From Gammaproteobacteria bacterium (GTDB lineage Bacteria; Pseudomonadota; Gammaproteobacteria; Pseudomonadales; Oleiphilaceae), in the NCBI GenBank assembly GCA_029268325.1, contig JAJUGC010000003.1, forward strand, positions 1-17,450: DNA of 17,450 nucleotides, read 5' to 3'. Both the position numbers and the translations under genes were made by a program. Every line of letters begins with the position of its first letter. The stretch's first letter is position 1. The notes beneath the pieces were generated by a model that had not been told where the DNA came from, searched no databases, and saw only the letters and a program-made list of their open reading frames with translations. Below are positions 4,814 through 12,132 of this stretch, one piece after another.

Positions 4814-7402
4814 CTAGACACTAGCCACGGCTTCGCCCACCAGCAACCGGGCCCGCTTTGCCAGTTCCTGCCCCAGCAGGATCTCCCGGTCGCAGCCGTC
4901 ATCGGGCTCCAGTTGTGCGGCCTCGCCCCGCAAAATGCCATGCTCGTCCAGCCAATGGTCGATGACCGCCAAGTGGGCATTTCGGTGCAGATCCGGGATC
5001 AGATACACATCCGGCACATCCTCCTGGACAGCCACCCAAACAGGATCGTCCGCCCGGATCAGCCCCAGGTTCCGGCAATCCTGGATGCAACGCTGGAGCA
5101 GGGCTTCTCCTTCAAGGGGCAACGGCTTGGCGGCCCCATAGGTGATCTCGCAGGTCAGGGCGAAGCCGCCCGGGGCATTGCCGCCGGAATTGACACTGCC
5201 CCGCACGAACACCCGGTGGAACAGGGCGTCACCGGGACAATACAGCCAATGCTTGTCGGTCACCTGCTCTCGCCCGATACCCAGGTGAACCAGGCGCAAC
5301 GACAGATAGCGCAGCTTCTGGGCCGCCTTGCGCACCCTGTCCGGTAGCTCATCCTGAACCAGGGCCAGCAAGCAGGCCAAGGGCAGGGTGCTGATCAGGC
5401 CCCGGTAGGGAATTGTCTCGCCATTGGCCAGGACCAGGCGCTGCTCCTCGGGATGAATCGCCACGACCTCCGCCTCCAGGCGCAACTCTCCCTCCATGTC
5501 CGCCGCCATGGCTTCCGCCAGCGCCTGGAGACCGCCCCGGCGCGGGTATCCGAAGTATTGTTCCTGCTCTCCCTGATCCGGATGCAGGGCCCCATTCACC
5601 ACCTGTTCCAGATCCCACTCCATGGGGGTGCCCTGCAGGGCCGTGGCATCAAGCTCATGCAAGGGCAGGCCCCAAAACTTGCGGTTGTAGGGCACCAGAA
5701 ACCGACAGGCTATGCCCGTGCCCCAGGACTCGTAGATGGCATCTTCCAAATTGCGCGGCTGCTGGCGCCGGTTGCGAAACGGCAAGGCGCGGCTGCTCAG
5801 GGGCAAGGTACTTTCCAGAGCTCCTTCCATCATGCCCGGCAATGCGGTGCTCTCCAGCTCCTTCGACGACATCAGCCGCAACTTGAGCAGTCCCATCAGG
5901 CATTCGCTCACCACCGCAGGCGGCAAGCCATGCAAGGACGCATGGAAGGGATAGCGAATCTGGGTGCCATGGGTGTGGATCCAGCGTTCCGCCATCCGCC
6001 ATTGGACGTTGTCACCTAGCAAGCGCCGGTAGAGGCTATGCAGATCCGCCCGGCGTGAAAGCAGGACTAGTCCACTCCGGTCAAACAGGAACCCCCGCCC
6101 CTCCCATAAGCGGCAGCGCCCTCCGACCCGGCCCTCCCGCTCCAGTACCAGAGCCTCCCGGCCCAACTGGCGAGCCGCCCCCAGCCCCACCAAGCTGGCT
6201 CCCAAAATCACCAAAGGAGGCCTGGCACGGGGTCTGGCCGGCACGGGGACCGGAACCAGCCCTCCCCCCTTCCGCGCGGGAAGCGGCGGTCGTGGACGCC
6301 GATTCCGGATGGCCTGCTCCAGTAAGGTGTCGATCATTGCCAGGCTACGATCCCAAGAGACCCGATCCAGCAGGGACTGTGTTCCCGCCCGGCGTTGCTG
6401 GCGCAGGATATCAGGTTCCGCCAACGCCTCCTCACAAGCTCGGACAAAGTCACCTCCGGCATCGGTAAAGCGGGCAGAAAGCTCAAAGTATTCCTGGAAA
6501 TCCGCGACCTTGGTACTCACGACCGGATGACCAGTGGCCAGGTGCTCCAGCAGCCGGGACGGGTTGGTGAAGCAGGAACAGGCTCCCTGGCGCAGGGGCA
6601 GGATGCACAGGTCCCAGCCCACCAGGAAGTGGGGCAGTTGCTCATAGCGTTCCCAGCCGAAGTAATGGATGTTGGAGTGCTGCGGCAGCTTCTCCTCCTC
6701 TTCCAGATGGATCACCGGTCCCACCAGGATCAGTTGCCAGTCCGGATGAGCCCGGGCGATTCGATCCAGCAGGGCCACATCCAGACGCTCGTCGATGGTG
6801 CCAAAGAACCCCAGCCGCGGGCGCGGCAAATCCGCCTGGCGGCCCGACTCAGGCAACGCACGGTTGCGGCGGAAATGGTGCTGGTCGATGGCATCGATCA
6901 GGCAATGCACCTGCGGGTGCCGGGATTGCAGTTGGCGGTGCAGATAGGGTGAGTTGGCCAACACCAAATCCGCCATAGACAACAGTTCGGCCTCGGCCTG
7001 CTGCAGACCGGGCTTGCCCTGGATGGCGACCTGCAGCTCGGTGGTACAGTCATAGACAATGGCCAGTGGTTCATGGCCGTGAAGCAGGGGCACGGCCGCC
7101 GGCGTGCACAGCCAGGCCACCCACTCCTTGATGTGGTGGCGCTCCAGCAGTTCATTCAGCAGGGGGGTCAGGCCCGGCCACAGGTTGGTCTGCCCCCCGG
7201 AGCCTGACAGGTACATTTGGCAAACATAGAGCTGGTCCCCAACTTGCTCGGTTTCCAGGTAAGGATGGATTCCCTCCCGCCAGACCGGCTCCTCAAGGAA
7301 AAACACCCGCCCTCGCCGGGCACGGGCCTGGGCGACACGATGGGGACGTTGGGGTTGTTGCCTCCAGCGCAGGTGTGAAAACAGGATGAGGTCTTGCACC
7401 AT
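4814..7402 (-). CDS. Glycosyltransferase fused to a flavin amine-oxidase/UGM-like domain
   Basis: An 862-residue two-part protein. Residues about 1-365 form a GT-B glycosyltransferase like the TuaH/GT4 group: VYDCTTEL near 117-122, GFFGTIDERLD near 198-208, and NPSRLLEHLATGHPVV near 280-295, the nucleotide-sugar binding segment. A Pro/Arg-rich linker (about 366-395) leads to an FAD domain starting LVILGASLVGLGAA (397-410), then VLEREGRVGGRC (419-430) and PYNRKFWGLPLHELDA (571-586), as in NAD(P)-binding Rossmann flavoproteins related to UDP-galactopyranose mutase and protoporphyrinogen oxidase. The Rossmann glycine pattern is GxSxxG, and the usual C-terminal GRxG is replaced by RGEAAQLE. The ATG at 7402 is preferred to an upstream TTG at 7489 because AAGGAG lies 6 bases before it. 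A role in surface polysaccharide or glycan modification is inferred; the substrate is unknown. No signal peptide, so it is probably cytoplasmic. Confidence 0.85.
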   Translation of the reverse strand: MVQDLILFSHLRWRQQPQRPHRVAQARARRGRVFFLEEPVWREGIHPYLETEQVGDQLYVCQMYLSGSGGQTNLWPGLTPLLNELLERHHIKEWVAWLCTPAAVPLLHGHEPLAIVYDCTTELQVAIQGKPGLQQAEAELLSMADLVLANSPYLHRQLQSRHPQVHCLIDAIDQHHFRRNRALPESGRQADLPRPRLGFFGTIDERLDVALLDRIARAHPDWQLILVGPVIHLEEEEKLPQHSNIHYFGWERYEQLPHFLVGWDLCILPLRQGACSCFTNPSRLLEHLATGHPVVSTKVADFQEYFELSARFTDAGGDFVRACEEALAEPDILRQQRRAGTQSLLDRVSWDRSLAMIDTLLEQAIRNRRPRPPLPARKGGGLVPVPVPARPRARPPLVILGASLVGLGAARQLGREALVLEREGRVGGRCRLWEGRGFLFDRSGLVLLSRRADLHSLYRRLLGDNVQWRMAERWIHTHGTQIRYPFHASLHGLPPAVVSECLMGLLKLRLMSSKELESTALPGMMEGALESTLPLSSRALPFRNRRQQPRNLEDAIYESWGTGIACRFLVPYNRKFWGLPLHELDATALQGTPMEWDLEQVVNGALHPDQGEQEQYFGYPRRGGLQALAEAMAADMEGELRLEAEVVAIHPEEQRLVLANGETIPYRGLISTLPLACLLALVQDELPDRVRKAAQKLRYLSLRLVHLGIGREQVTDKHWLYCPGDALFHRVFVRGSVNSGGNAPGGFALTCEITYGAAKPLPLEGEALLQRCIQDCRNLGLIRADDPVWVAVQEDVPDVYLIPDLHRNAHLAVIDHWLDEHGILRGEAAQLEPDDGCDREILLGQELAKRARLLVGEAVASV

Positions 7403-7536
7403 CGCAATCTCCTTGGCAAACCAGCACTCGCCGTGTTTCCAATTTAAGAGCAATGGCGGGGCAAATTCTTGCGCCGGAATCCAGTGCAAGCTGCCGTGAA
7501 GGGGCCTGGTTCATTATCCGGAGTGGATGCAGACCA

Positions 7537-8187
7537 CTAGATCCGCTCCATTTGCCGGATAAAGGCCTCGGATTCGGCAATGGATTTCTCCATTTCCTGA
7601 ATCAAGCGCGCCACGTCTTTTTCGACGGATTTCAGCTCACCCTGCAGGCGGTTGATGGCACGGGCATTGAGGTTATGCTTGAGGTACAGCACCTGGTCTT
7701 GCAGCACCCGCAATACCGGATCCATCCGGGATTCCGCCGCCCGCATGGCCTGGATCAGTTGCTGGTAATCCCGCTTGGTGGTGCGGAGTTTGGCGGCACT
7801 GTCCTGGCGAAGCTGAGCGTTGCTATAAAGCTCCAGCTCCTCTTCCCACTCCCGGAACAGGGCGGCAGACACATCTTCCACCGCATCAATGCGCTTGCGC
7901 ACCTTGTTGGCCGCCGACAGGCTATCGTCATAGGCATCGCTGAGAGTATCGTACTGGTCCTGCAGGTCGCTCTCCTCACGCCCGAACATGGCCTGGAATT
8001 CCTCCAGGGCCGAGGAAAACTCATCCTTGGCGTCCTGCTGGGCATCGCGGGCATCCTCGACCCGGTCCACCAGAATGTCACGCTTCTCGAAGCCGAACTT
8101 TTCCATGGTGTTGTAGTACACCTGGGAGCAGCCCGCCAGCAGCACCAGGGGCAGAACCAACCAGTACCATCTGTTGAGGTTGTGCAT
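7537..8187 (-). CDS. DUF2959-type coiled-coil lipoprotein
   Basis: A 216-residue precursor with a lipoprotein signal: NRWYWLVLPLVLLAGC, lipobox LAGC with Cys20. The mature part is almost wholly helical and highly charged, with long heptad-like stretches (about 40-215) that predict coiled coil. This is the profile of the DUF2959 family, whose function is not established. An envelope location is inferred from the lipobox. The start was set at the ATG with an AAAGGAGG site 5 bases upstream on the - strand; a GTG at 8238 in the same frame has no such site and would put 17 residues before the signal peptide and run into a tandem repeat. The next gene on this strand begins 134 bases downstream of its stop. 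Confidence 0.83.
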   Translation of the reverse strand: MHNLNRWYWLVLPLVLLAGCSQVYYNTMEKFGFEKRDILVDRVEDARDAQQDAKDEFSSALEEFQAMFGREESDLQDQYDTLSDAYDDSLSAANKVRKRIDAVEDVSAALFREWEEELELYSNAQLRQDSAAKLRTTKRDYQQLIQAMRAAESRMDPVLRVLQDQVLYLKHNLNARAINRLQGELKSVEKDVARLIQEMEKSIAESEAFIRQMERI

Positions 8188-8224
8188 CCGCGCCTCCTTT
8201 GCTGCCCTCACCCAGCTTCCAGCC

Positions 8225-8260
8225 CGTGTACTGTCCACTAGTCGTGTACTGTCCCCTAGT
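8225..8260. repeat. Tandem direct repeat, 2 x 18 bp
   Basis: The 18-mer CGTGTACTGTCCACTAGT (8225-8242) is followed immediately by a second copy at 8243-8260 that differs only by C for A at its 13th base. It lies 38-73 bases upstream of the DUF2959 lipoprotein start, in the 134-base gap to the next gene, so it could be a paired regulator site for that gene or the remains of an insertion duplication. No matching copy is apparent elsewhere in the window. Confidence 0.8.
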
Positions 8261-8321
8261 AATAAAGTCCTAATGCCTATTTCGGTAGGCTTGAAGCGCA
8301 GCAGCCTTGATCAAGAGGCGT

Positions 8322-8882
8322 TCAGTCTCGTGCGGGCTGGATCACCAACCGGCCCCGCTTGACCTGGATGTCCATGGGCACCGACGACAACTGGCGTTGC
8401 CAAAAGTCGTTCTGGTCCAGGCGATACACGGGGGTGGTTTCCAACATCTGGGCCACCAGTTTCATGGCGGTCTCCGTGACCGGCTTGAGGTCTCCAGAAA
8501 AATAAGGTGACTCGATCTGACTATCCAACAGTTTCAGGCGGCGGATATAGATCGCCTTGTCCTGATGGCTGTAGACCGGGGCCCCCTCCACCTTGAGGGC
8601 CAGGGCCACGGGCAAACGCATTGCCAGGGCCGACAAGGCCACTTCTCCTCCCAAATCCAGCACCACCACATCCCGATCGTCCGGCCCCAGTTCCACATCC
8701 ACATGTTTCAGACTCATGCTCAGGGGCGAGCCCGCCTCCAGCTGCTGGCGGTCGAAGGACTCCACCTGGCGGCTGAAATAACGCTCCAGCTCGGATTCGG
8801 TCACCGTATAGGACGCCAGCGACGCACAGCCGCTCGCCACAATCACGCAAAACAGGGTAATCAGGCGCACAACCCAGTTCAT
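8322..8882 (-). CDS. DUF1439 (YceB-like) lipoprotein
   Basis: A 186-residue precursor with a lipoprotein signal sequence ending VIVASGC, Cys19 as the lipidated residue. The mature protein has alternating beta/amphipathic segments: SYTVTESELERYFSRQ near 24-39, a beta-rich middle, and a C-terminal DIQVKRGRLVIQP strand. This order and length fit DUF1439, the family of E. coli YceB, an envelope lipoprotein with a lipid-binding-like fold and no settled role. The start is supported by AAGGAG 6 bases upstream on the - strand. It is 54 bases downstream of the mgtC-like gene and could share its transcript. The family call rests on sequence character, not a search. Confidence 0.75.
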   Translation of the reverse strand: MNWVVRLITLFCVIVASGCASLASYTVTESELERYFSRQVESFDRQQLEAGSPLSMSLKHVDVELGPDDRDVVVLDLGGEVALSALAMRLPVALALKVEGAPVYSHQDKAIYIRRLKLLDSQIESPYFSGDLKPVTETAMKLVAQMLETTPVYRLDQNDFWQRQLSSVPMDIQVKRGRLVIQPARD

Positions 8883-8936
8883 ATTCTTCTCCTTGAGATA
8901 GATGGCCTCGCCATCCAGTTCGGTCTTGGTGACCGG

Positions 8937-9395
8937 TCAGTCATCGTTGGAAAGCCCTTTATAGCGGCGTATCCGTTCTTTCCAGGGCTCCAGAAAGCGA
9001 AGCGTCAGCAACGTCAGTACCGACAATACCAATGCGATTTCCAGCCGCTTCAGCGCAACCGCCACCCCAATGGCACCCGTGGCCCAGATGGATGCCGCTG
9101 TCGCCACCCCTCGGATATTATGCTCCGACTTGAGTATGACGCCACCCCCGATAAAGCCAATACCGGTTAACAGCCCCTGCAAGACCCGGGACAAAGACTC
9201 ATCCGTTTCAAAGTAACCCTGGGCAATCAGCATATAGGCACAAGCAGCCACCGCCACCAACGGAAAGGTGCGCAAACCGGCGTAGCCGTGCCGCCGCTCC
9301 CGTTCCCATCCAATGGGCAACGCCAGTAGATAGGCGACGCCGAGAAACACGAGGTTATGCCCTATCAGATTCCAGTCCAGATCCAACCAGCTCAT
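8937..9395 (-). CDS. MgtC/SapB-family inner-membrane protein
   Basis: Starting at ATG 9395 the protein has 152 residues and about four to five membrane segments. Diagnostic MgtC motifs are visible: LALPIGWERERR then GLRTFPLVAVAAC, and GIGFIGGGVILK followed by VRGVATAASIWATGAIGVAVAL. It corresponds to the membrane domain only, without the C-terminal cytoplasmic domain of Salmonella MgtC. Members of the family are linked to magnesium homeostasis, acid tolerance or F-ATPase control in some species; the role here is not shown. An in-frame ATG at 9431 would add 12 residues but has no ribosome binding site; 9395 has a weak AGGGA five bases upstream. No magnesium-sensing leader was seen. Confidence 0.87.
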   Translation of the reverse strand: MSWLDLDWNLIGHNLVFLGVAYLLALPIGWERERRHGYAGLRTFPLVAVAACAYMLIAQGYFETDESLSRVLQGLLTGIGFIGGGVILKSEHNIRGVATAASIWATGAIGVAVALKRLEIALVLSVLTLLTLRFLEPWKERIRRYKGLSNDD

Positions 9396-9556
9396 GGGAG
9401 TCCCTATCTGCCACGATGCCCTTTCCAGCATTGTGCAGCAAACCGGGGACTATACCCTCTGCACCTCAGCCTGGTGCCCGCACCAATCGTCAGATGCCCA
9501 ACGCAACACCACAATGGAGAAGACAACTGCATTTCAACTCCACGGGAGAGCCCGCC

Positions 9557-9838
9557 ATGAAACTCAGTTACTTCGTGATCCCGCTGGCCTTGGGCCTAGC
9601 CGCCTGTAGCAGCCAGCAGTCGCAGAAAGATGATTGGCACGGCCACAAAGGCCACCCTCATATGAAAAAGGACTTCCAGGCCATGCGCGAGCAGCATTTC
9701 GCCATGATGGACCAAGATGGGGACGGCCAAGTCAGCCGTACCGAATACATGCAGTTTCATGTCGATCATTTTCAGGCCATGGATCACGACAATGACGGCC
9801 AGCTGACACTGGACGACATGAAACCGCCTCGCAAATAA
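9557..9838 (+). CDS. Small EF-hand calcium-binding lipoprotein
   Basis: A 93-residue precursor. The signal peptide ends in LGLAAC with Cys17 as lipidated residue. A His-rich stretch (WHGHKGHPH, 27-35) follows, then two EF-hand loops: DQDGDGQVSRTE at 52-63 and DHDNDGQLTLDD at 76-87, both with the full set of acidic/Asn ligands and a Gly at position 6. It probably binds calcium in the periplasm or at the outer membrane; what it senses or buffers is unknown. The longer in-frame opening from 9416 was rejected because the ATG at 9557 has GGGAGAG at 9544-9550 and starts exactly at the signal peptide. It is divergent from the mgtC-like gene and ends 6 bases before the convergent ilvM stop. Confidence 0.88.
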   Translation: MKLSYFVIPLALGLAACSSQQSQKDDWHGHKGHPHMKKDFQAMREQHFAMMDQDGDGQVSRTEYMQFHVDHFQAMDHDNDGQLTLDDMKPPRK

Positions 9839-9844
9839 AACAGC

Positions 9845-10105
9845 CTAGACGCTTGCCGGCGCAGCCCGGGTAACGGGAACGCCGGACAGGCAGCGCACGC
9901 TTTCCATGCCGATCAGCTTGTCCAGTTGCCGAACCAGGTTCTCGATCGACCGTTCTCCCCCCAAACGCAGCTCCACAAACAGCCGCTCCCCCTCTCGCCG
10001 CAGTTGCATGCTGTTCACTTCAAAACCGCGAATCCGGACCACCTGAAGGATACGCTCGGGCGCTTCGGGAGTGGCTTGCAGGGTGCACTGAAGAATATGG
10101 CTCAT
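9845..10105 (-). CDS. ilvM: Acetolactate synthase II small (regulatory) subunit
   Basis: An 86-residue single ACT-domain protein (beta-alpha-beta pattern, ERILQVVRIRGFEVNSMQL at about 17-35, then LFVELRLGGERSIENLVRQLDKL at about 42-64). Size and position directly after ilvG identify IlvM, the small subunit that stabilises and activates the IlvG catalytic subunit in branched-chain amino acid synthesis. The start overlaps the ilvG stop as ATGA (10102-10105), so the two are translationally coupled. The short EF-hand gene converges on its 3' end with only 6 bases between stops, and no terminator hairpin is visible there. Confidence 0.9.
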   Translation of the reverse strand: MSHILQCTLQATPEAPERILQVVRIRGFEVNSMQLRREGERLFVELRLGGERSIENLVRQLDKLIGMESVRCLSGVPVTRAAPASV

Positions 10106-11847
10106 TGGGTCGCTCCTTGTGTTTGTTGGGTGGTACGGTAAGGGCTTGATTCCAGCATCTGGTCGTTGGACGCGCCGGGGGCCACGATGGGCCAGACGTT
10201 ATCGGCCGCTTCAATCTGGACATGCAGCAGGTAGGGCCCGTCAAAGTCCAGGCAATCACGGATAGCTCCTTCGATCTGGTCCGGACTCTTGATACTGCGG
10301 CCCGGAATCCCAAAGGCCGCCGCCAGCTGCAAAAAGTCCGGGTTATCGGACAGGTCGATCTCGCTGTAGCGGTTGCGGTAAAAGAGCTCCTGCTGCTGGC
10401 GAACCATGCCCAGGCACTGGTTGTCGAGGATAATTATCTTAACCGGCAGCCCATAGCGCTTGAGGGTCGCCAGCTCCTGCACATTCATCATGAAGGAGCC
10501 GTCGCCGCTGATGTTCAGCACGGGCTGGTCCGGGCGGGCAAGCTGGGCCCCCAACGCCGCCGGCAGGCCAAAGCCCATGGTGCCCAGGCCGCCGCTGCTC
10601 AGATGCTTGCGGGGGTGGTCAAACTCATAATACTGGGCCACCCACATCTGATGCTGGCCGACATCGCAGGCCACGATCGCCTCCGGGCCCGCCATCTCCG
10701 CCAGGCGCTCGATAAAGGCCGGGCCGGTAATCCGGGTGTGGAAGGCCGGGTGCAGTTCGGGTGATGGATAACCGTCCTGTGCTTTTGTGGTGAGGCACCA
10801 GTCCCGCCAGGGCTTGATGTCCAAAGGCTGGGCCAAGGCGCCCAACAGTTCCGAGAGGTCTCCCAATAAGCCCAGGTCTACCGCTCGCAGTTTGCCGATT
10901 TCAGAGGCATCCACATCCAGCTGGAGAATCCGGGCATCGGGGGCAAAGGTATCAATTTTTCCGGTGGCCCGGTCGTCAAAACGGGCGCCGACACAAACCA
11001 GCAGATCCGATTCCTGAACTGCCCGGTTTGCCGCTTTGGAGCCATGCATGCCCAGCATCCCCAGGTTCAAGGGATTGCCCCGGCCCGGGTTACCAATGCC
11101 CTTGAGTGTCACTACCTGGGGAATGCCGCTGATCTCTGCAAACCGGCGCAACGCTCCTTCCGCTCCGGCCAGAGAAACACCGCCACCACTGTAAAGAACC
11201 GGGCGCTTCGCCTGTGCCAACATCTGCCGGGCTCGCTCCATCTGCTCGGGTGAAATGGCCGGCATCGCTTTTTGGTTACGGCCGCTATGGACTGGCTGGG
11301 TAAGTGTTAAATCAACCGGACTCAGCAACACATCCTTGGGCAAATCGATCAGCACAGGCCCCGGACGGCCCGTGGTTGCCAATTCGATCGCCTCGTCCAG
11401 AATCGCCGGCAGGCGGTTCGCATCCTGAACCAGATAGCTGTGCTTCACGATTCCCAGGGTCATGCCGAGGATGTCGGTTTCCTGGAAGGCATCGGTCCCA
11501 ATCAGGCCCCGGGGAACCTGCCCGGTCAGTACCAGCATGGGAATCGAGTCCATGTAGGCATTGGCGATCCCGGTAATGAGGTTGGTAGCGCCGGGGCCGG
11601 AGGTGGCGACACAGACGCCGAGCCGACCGCTGGCCCGGGCATAGCCGTCTGCCGCCAGGGCGGCCCCCTGTTCGTGGCGGCACAGGATATGGCGGATTCC
11701 GCTGCCGATCAGGGCATCATAAAGGGGCATGATACAACCGCCGGGATAGCCAAAAATGGTGTCGATCCCATGGCGGTGGAAGGCGTGAATAATGGCGTCG
11801 GCGCCATTGCCGGATGATGAGGGTTCTGGGGCTGTGTCTGCGGTCAT
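10102..11847 (-). CDS. ilvG: Acetolactate synthase large (catalytic) subunit
   Basis: A 581-residue thiamine-diphosphate enzyme that condenses two pyruvates to 2-acetolactate, or pyruvate with 2-oxobutyrate, the first common step to valine, leucine and isoleucine. The N-terminal Pyr domain shows GYPGGCIMPLYDAL and RHEQGAALAADGYA, with the catalytic Glu at 59. A central FAD-binding domain follows, and the C-terminal PP domain carries the ThDP motif GDGSFMMN (448-455) and LDNQCLGMVRQ. Start ATG 11847 has GGAG 8 bases upstream on the - strand; a longer opening from 12081 would run through the attenuator and leader and was rejected. It has about 30 extra N-terminal residues compared with E. coli IlvG. 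Expression is governed by the upstream leader. Confidence 0.95.
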   Translation of the reverse strand: MTADTAPEPSSSGNGADAIIHAFHRHGIDTIFGYPGGCIMPLYDALIGSGIRHILCRHEQGAALAADGYARASGRLGVCVATSGPGATNLITGIANAYMDSIPMLVLTGQVPRGLIGTDAFQETDILGMTLGIVKHSYLVQDANRLPAILDEAIELATTGRPGPVLIDLPKDVLLSPVDLTLTQPVHSGRNQKAMPAISPEQMERARQMLAQAKRPVLYSGGGVSLAGAEGALRRFAEISGIPQVVTLKGIGNPGRGNPLNLGMLGMHGSKAANRAVQESDLLVCVGARFDDRATGKIDTFAPDARILQLDVDASEIGKLRAVDLGLLGDLSELLGALAQPLDIKPWRDWCLTTKAQDGYPSPELHPAFHTRITGPAFIERLAEMAGPEAIVACDVGQHQMWVAQYYEFDHPRKHLSSGGLGTMGFGLPAALGAQLARPDQPVLNISGDGSFMMNVQELATLKRYGLPVKIIILDNQCLGMVRQQQELFYRNRYSEIDLSDNPDFLQLAAAFGIPGRSIKSPDQIEGAIRDCLDFDGPYLLHVQIEAADNVWPIVAPGASNDQMLESSPYRTTQQTQGATQ

Positions 11848-11884
11848 GTCCGGGTCTCCATCTGGTTCTTTTTCCGGAGGCCCA

Positions 11885-11923
11885 ACAAAAAGCCCCCGGA
11901 TCTTGCGATGCGGGGGCTTTTTT
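11885..11923 (-). terminator. ilv attenuator (intrinsic terminator in leader)
   Basis: On the - strand, AAAAAGCCCCCG is followed by a 12-base loop and CGGGGGCTTTTT, a 12-bp stem with seven G-C pairs, then TTTTTGTT as the U tract. It lies 20 bases after the leader peptide stop and 38 bases before ilvG. The 5' arm CCCCCGCA (11909-11916) is also exactly complementary to TGCGGGGG inside leader codons 20-22 (11970-11977), which supplies a competing antiterminator pairing. Confidence 0.92.
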
Positions 11924-11942
11924 CGGATCGTTTCTGGCTCGG

Positions 11943-12035
11943 TTATCGTTCCTGCCAGCCACGCGTCATCCCCCGCAGCGGTACCACGACCACCACGACG
12001 ACTAGAGAGATGACACGAACAATGATGCTGGACAT
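11943..12035 (-). CDS. ilvL: ilv operon leader peptide (attenuation)
   Basis: A 30-residue peptide starting at ATG 12035 and ending at TAA 11945-11943: MSSIIVRVIS, then Leu, seven Val, PL, and a hydrophilic tail ending QER. Fourteen of 30 residues are Val, Ile or Leu. This is the design of the enteric ilvGMEDA leader. With scarce charged tRNA-Val the ribosome would stall at codons 12-18, leaving TGCGGGGG in codons 20-22 free to pair with the terminator's 5' arm and block termination. When translation reaches the stop, that segment is covered and the terminator forms. Regulation by Val is thus direct from the codons; Ile and Leu contribute few. The ribosome binding site is weak (AGG about 14 bases upstream). 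Confidence 0.88.
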   Translation of the reverse strand: MSSIIVRVISLVVVVVVVPLRGMTRGWQER

Positions 12036-12081
12036 GTAGAAAACGAACCTGATCCAAATATTCAGTTGTTAATCTGGCCAA

Positions 12082-12111
12082 ACTATAATCTGTCTACTCA
12101 CCGCTTGGCAA
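12082..12111 (-). promoter_or_regulatory. Likely sigma-70 promoter of the ilvLGM operon
   Basis: On the - strand TTGCCA (12111-12106) and TATAGT (12087-12082) are separated by 18 bases, placing a start near 12075, about 40 bases before the leader ATG. Four of six bases match at -35 and five of six at -10. It is the only reasonable pair between the methyltransferase stop and ilvL. Confidence 0.55.
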
Positions 12112-12132
12112 GCCCGACGTCCCAAACAGATC

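Noticed and set aside
4814..7402. Fusion as an artefact of two genes with a frameshift
   Set aside because: The frame is continuous across the linker without internal stop, and no start with ribosome binding site was noticed at the domain boundary; it cannot be excluded without read data.
7453..8241. Long + strand open frame (262 codons) opposite the DUF2959 gene
   Set aside because: It is antisense to a clear lipoprotein gene with a strong ribosome binding site, has no start site evidence and no family resemblance; GC-rich codon bias opens such frames.
11943..12035. Run of Val codons as a simple GTC/GTG microsatellite
   Set aside because: It sits in a leader with start, stop, terminator and antiterminator in the right order, so attenuation explains it better.
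11848..12081. N-terminal extension of ilvG in the same frame
   Set aside because: It would pass through the attenuator and leader peptide; the real start has a Shine-Dalgarno at 11847 and matches family N-termini.
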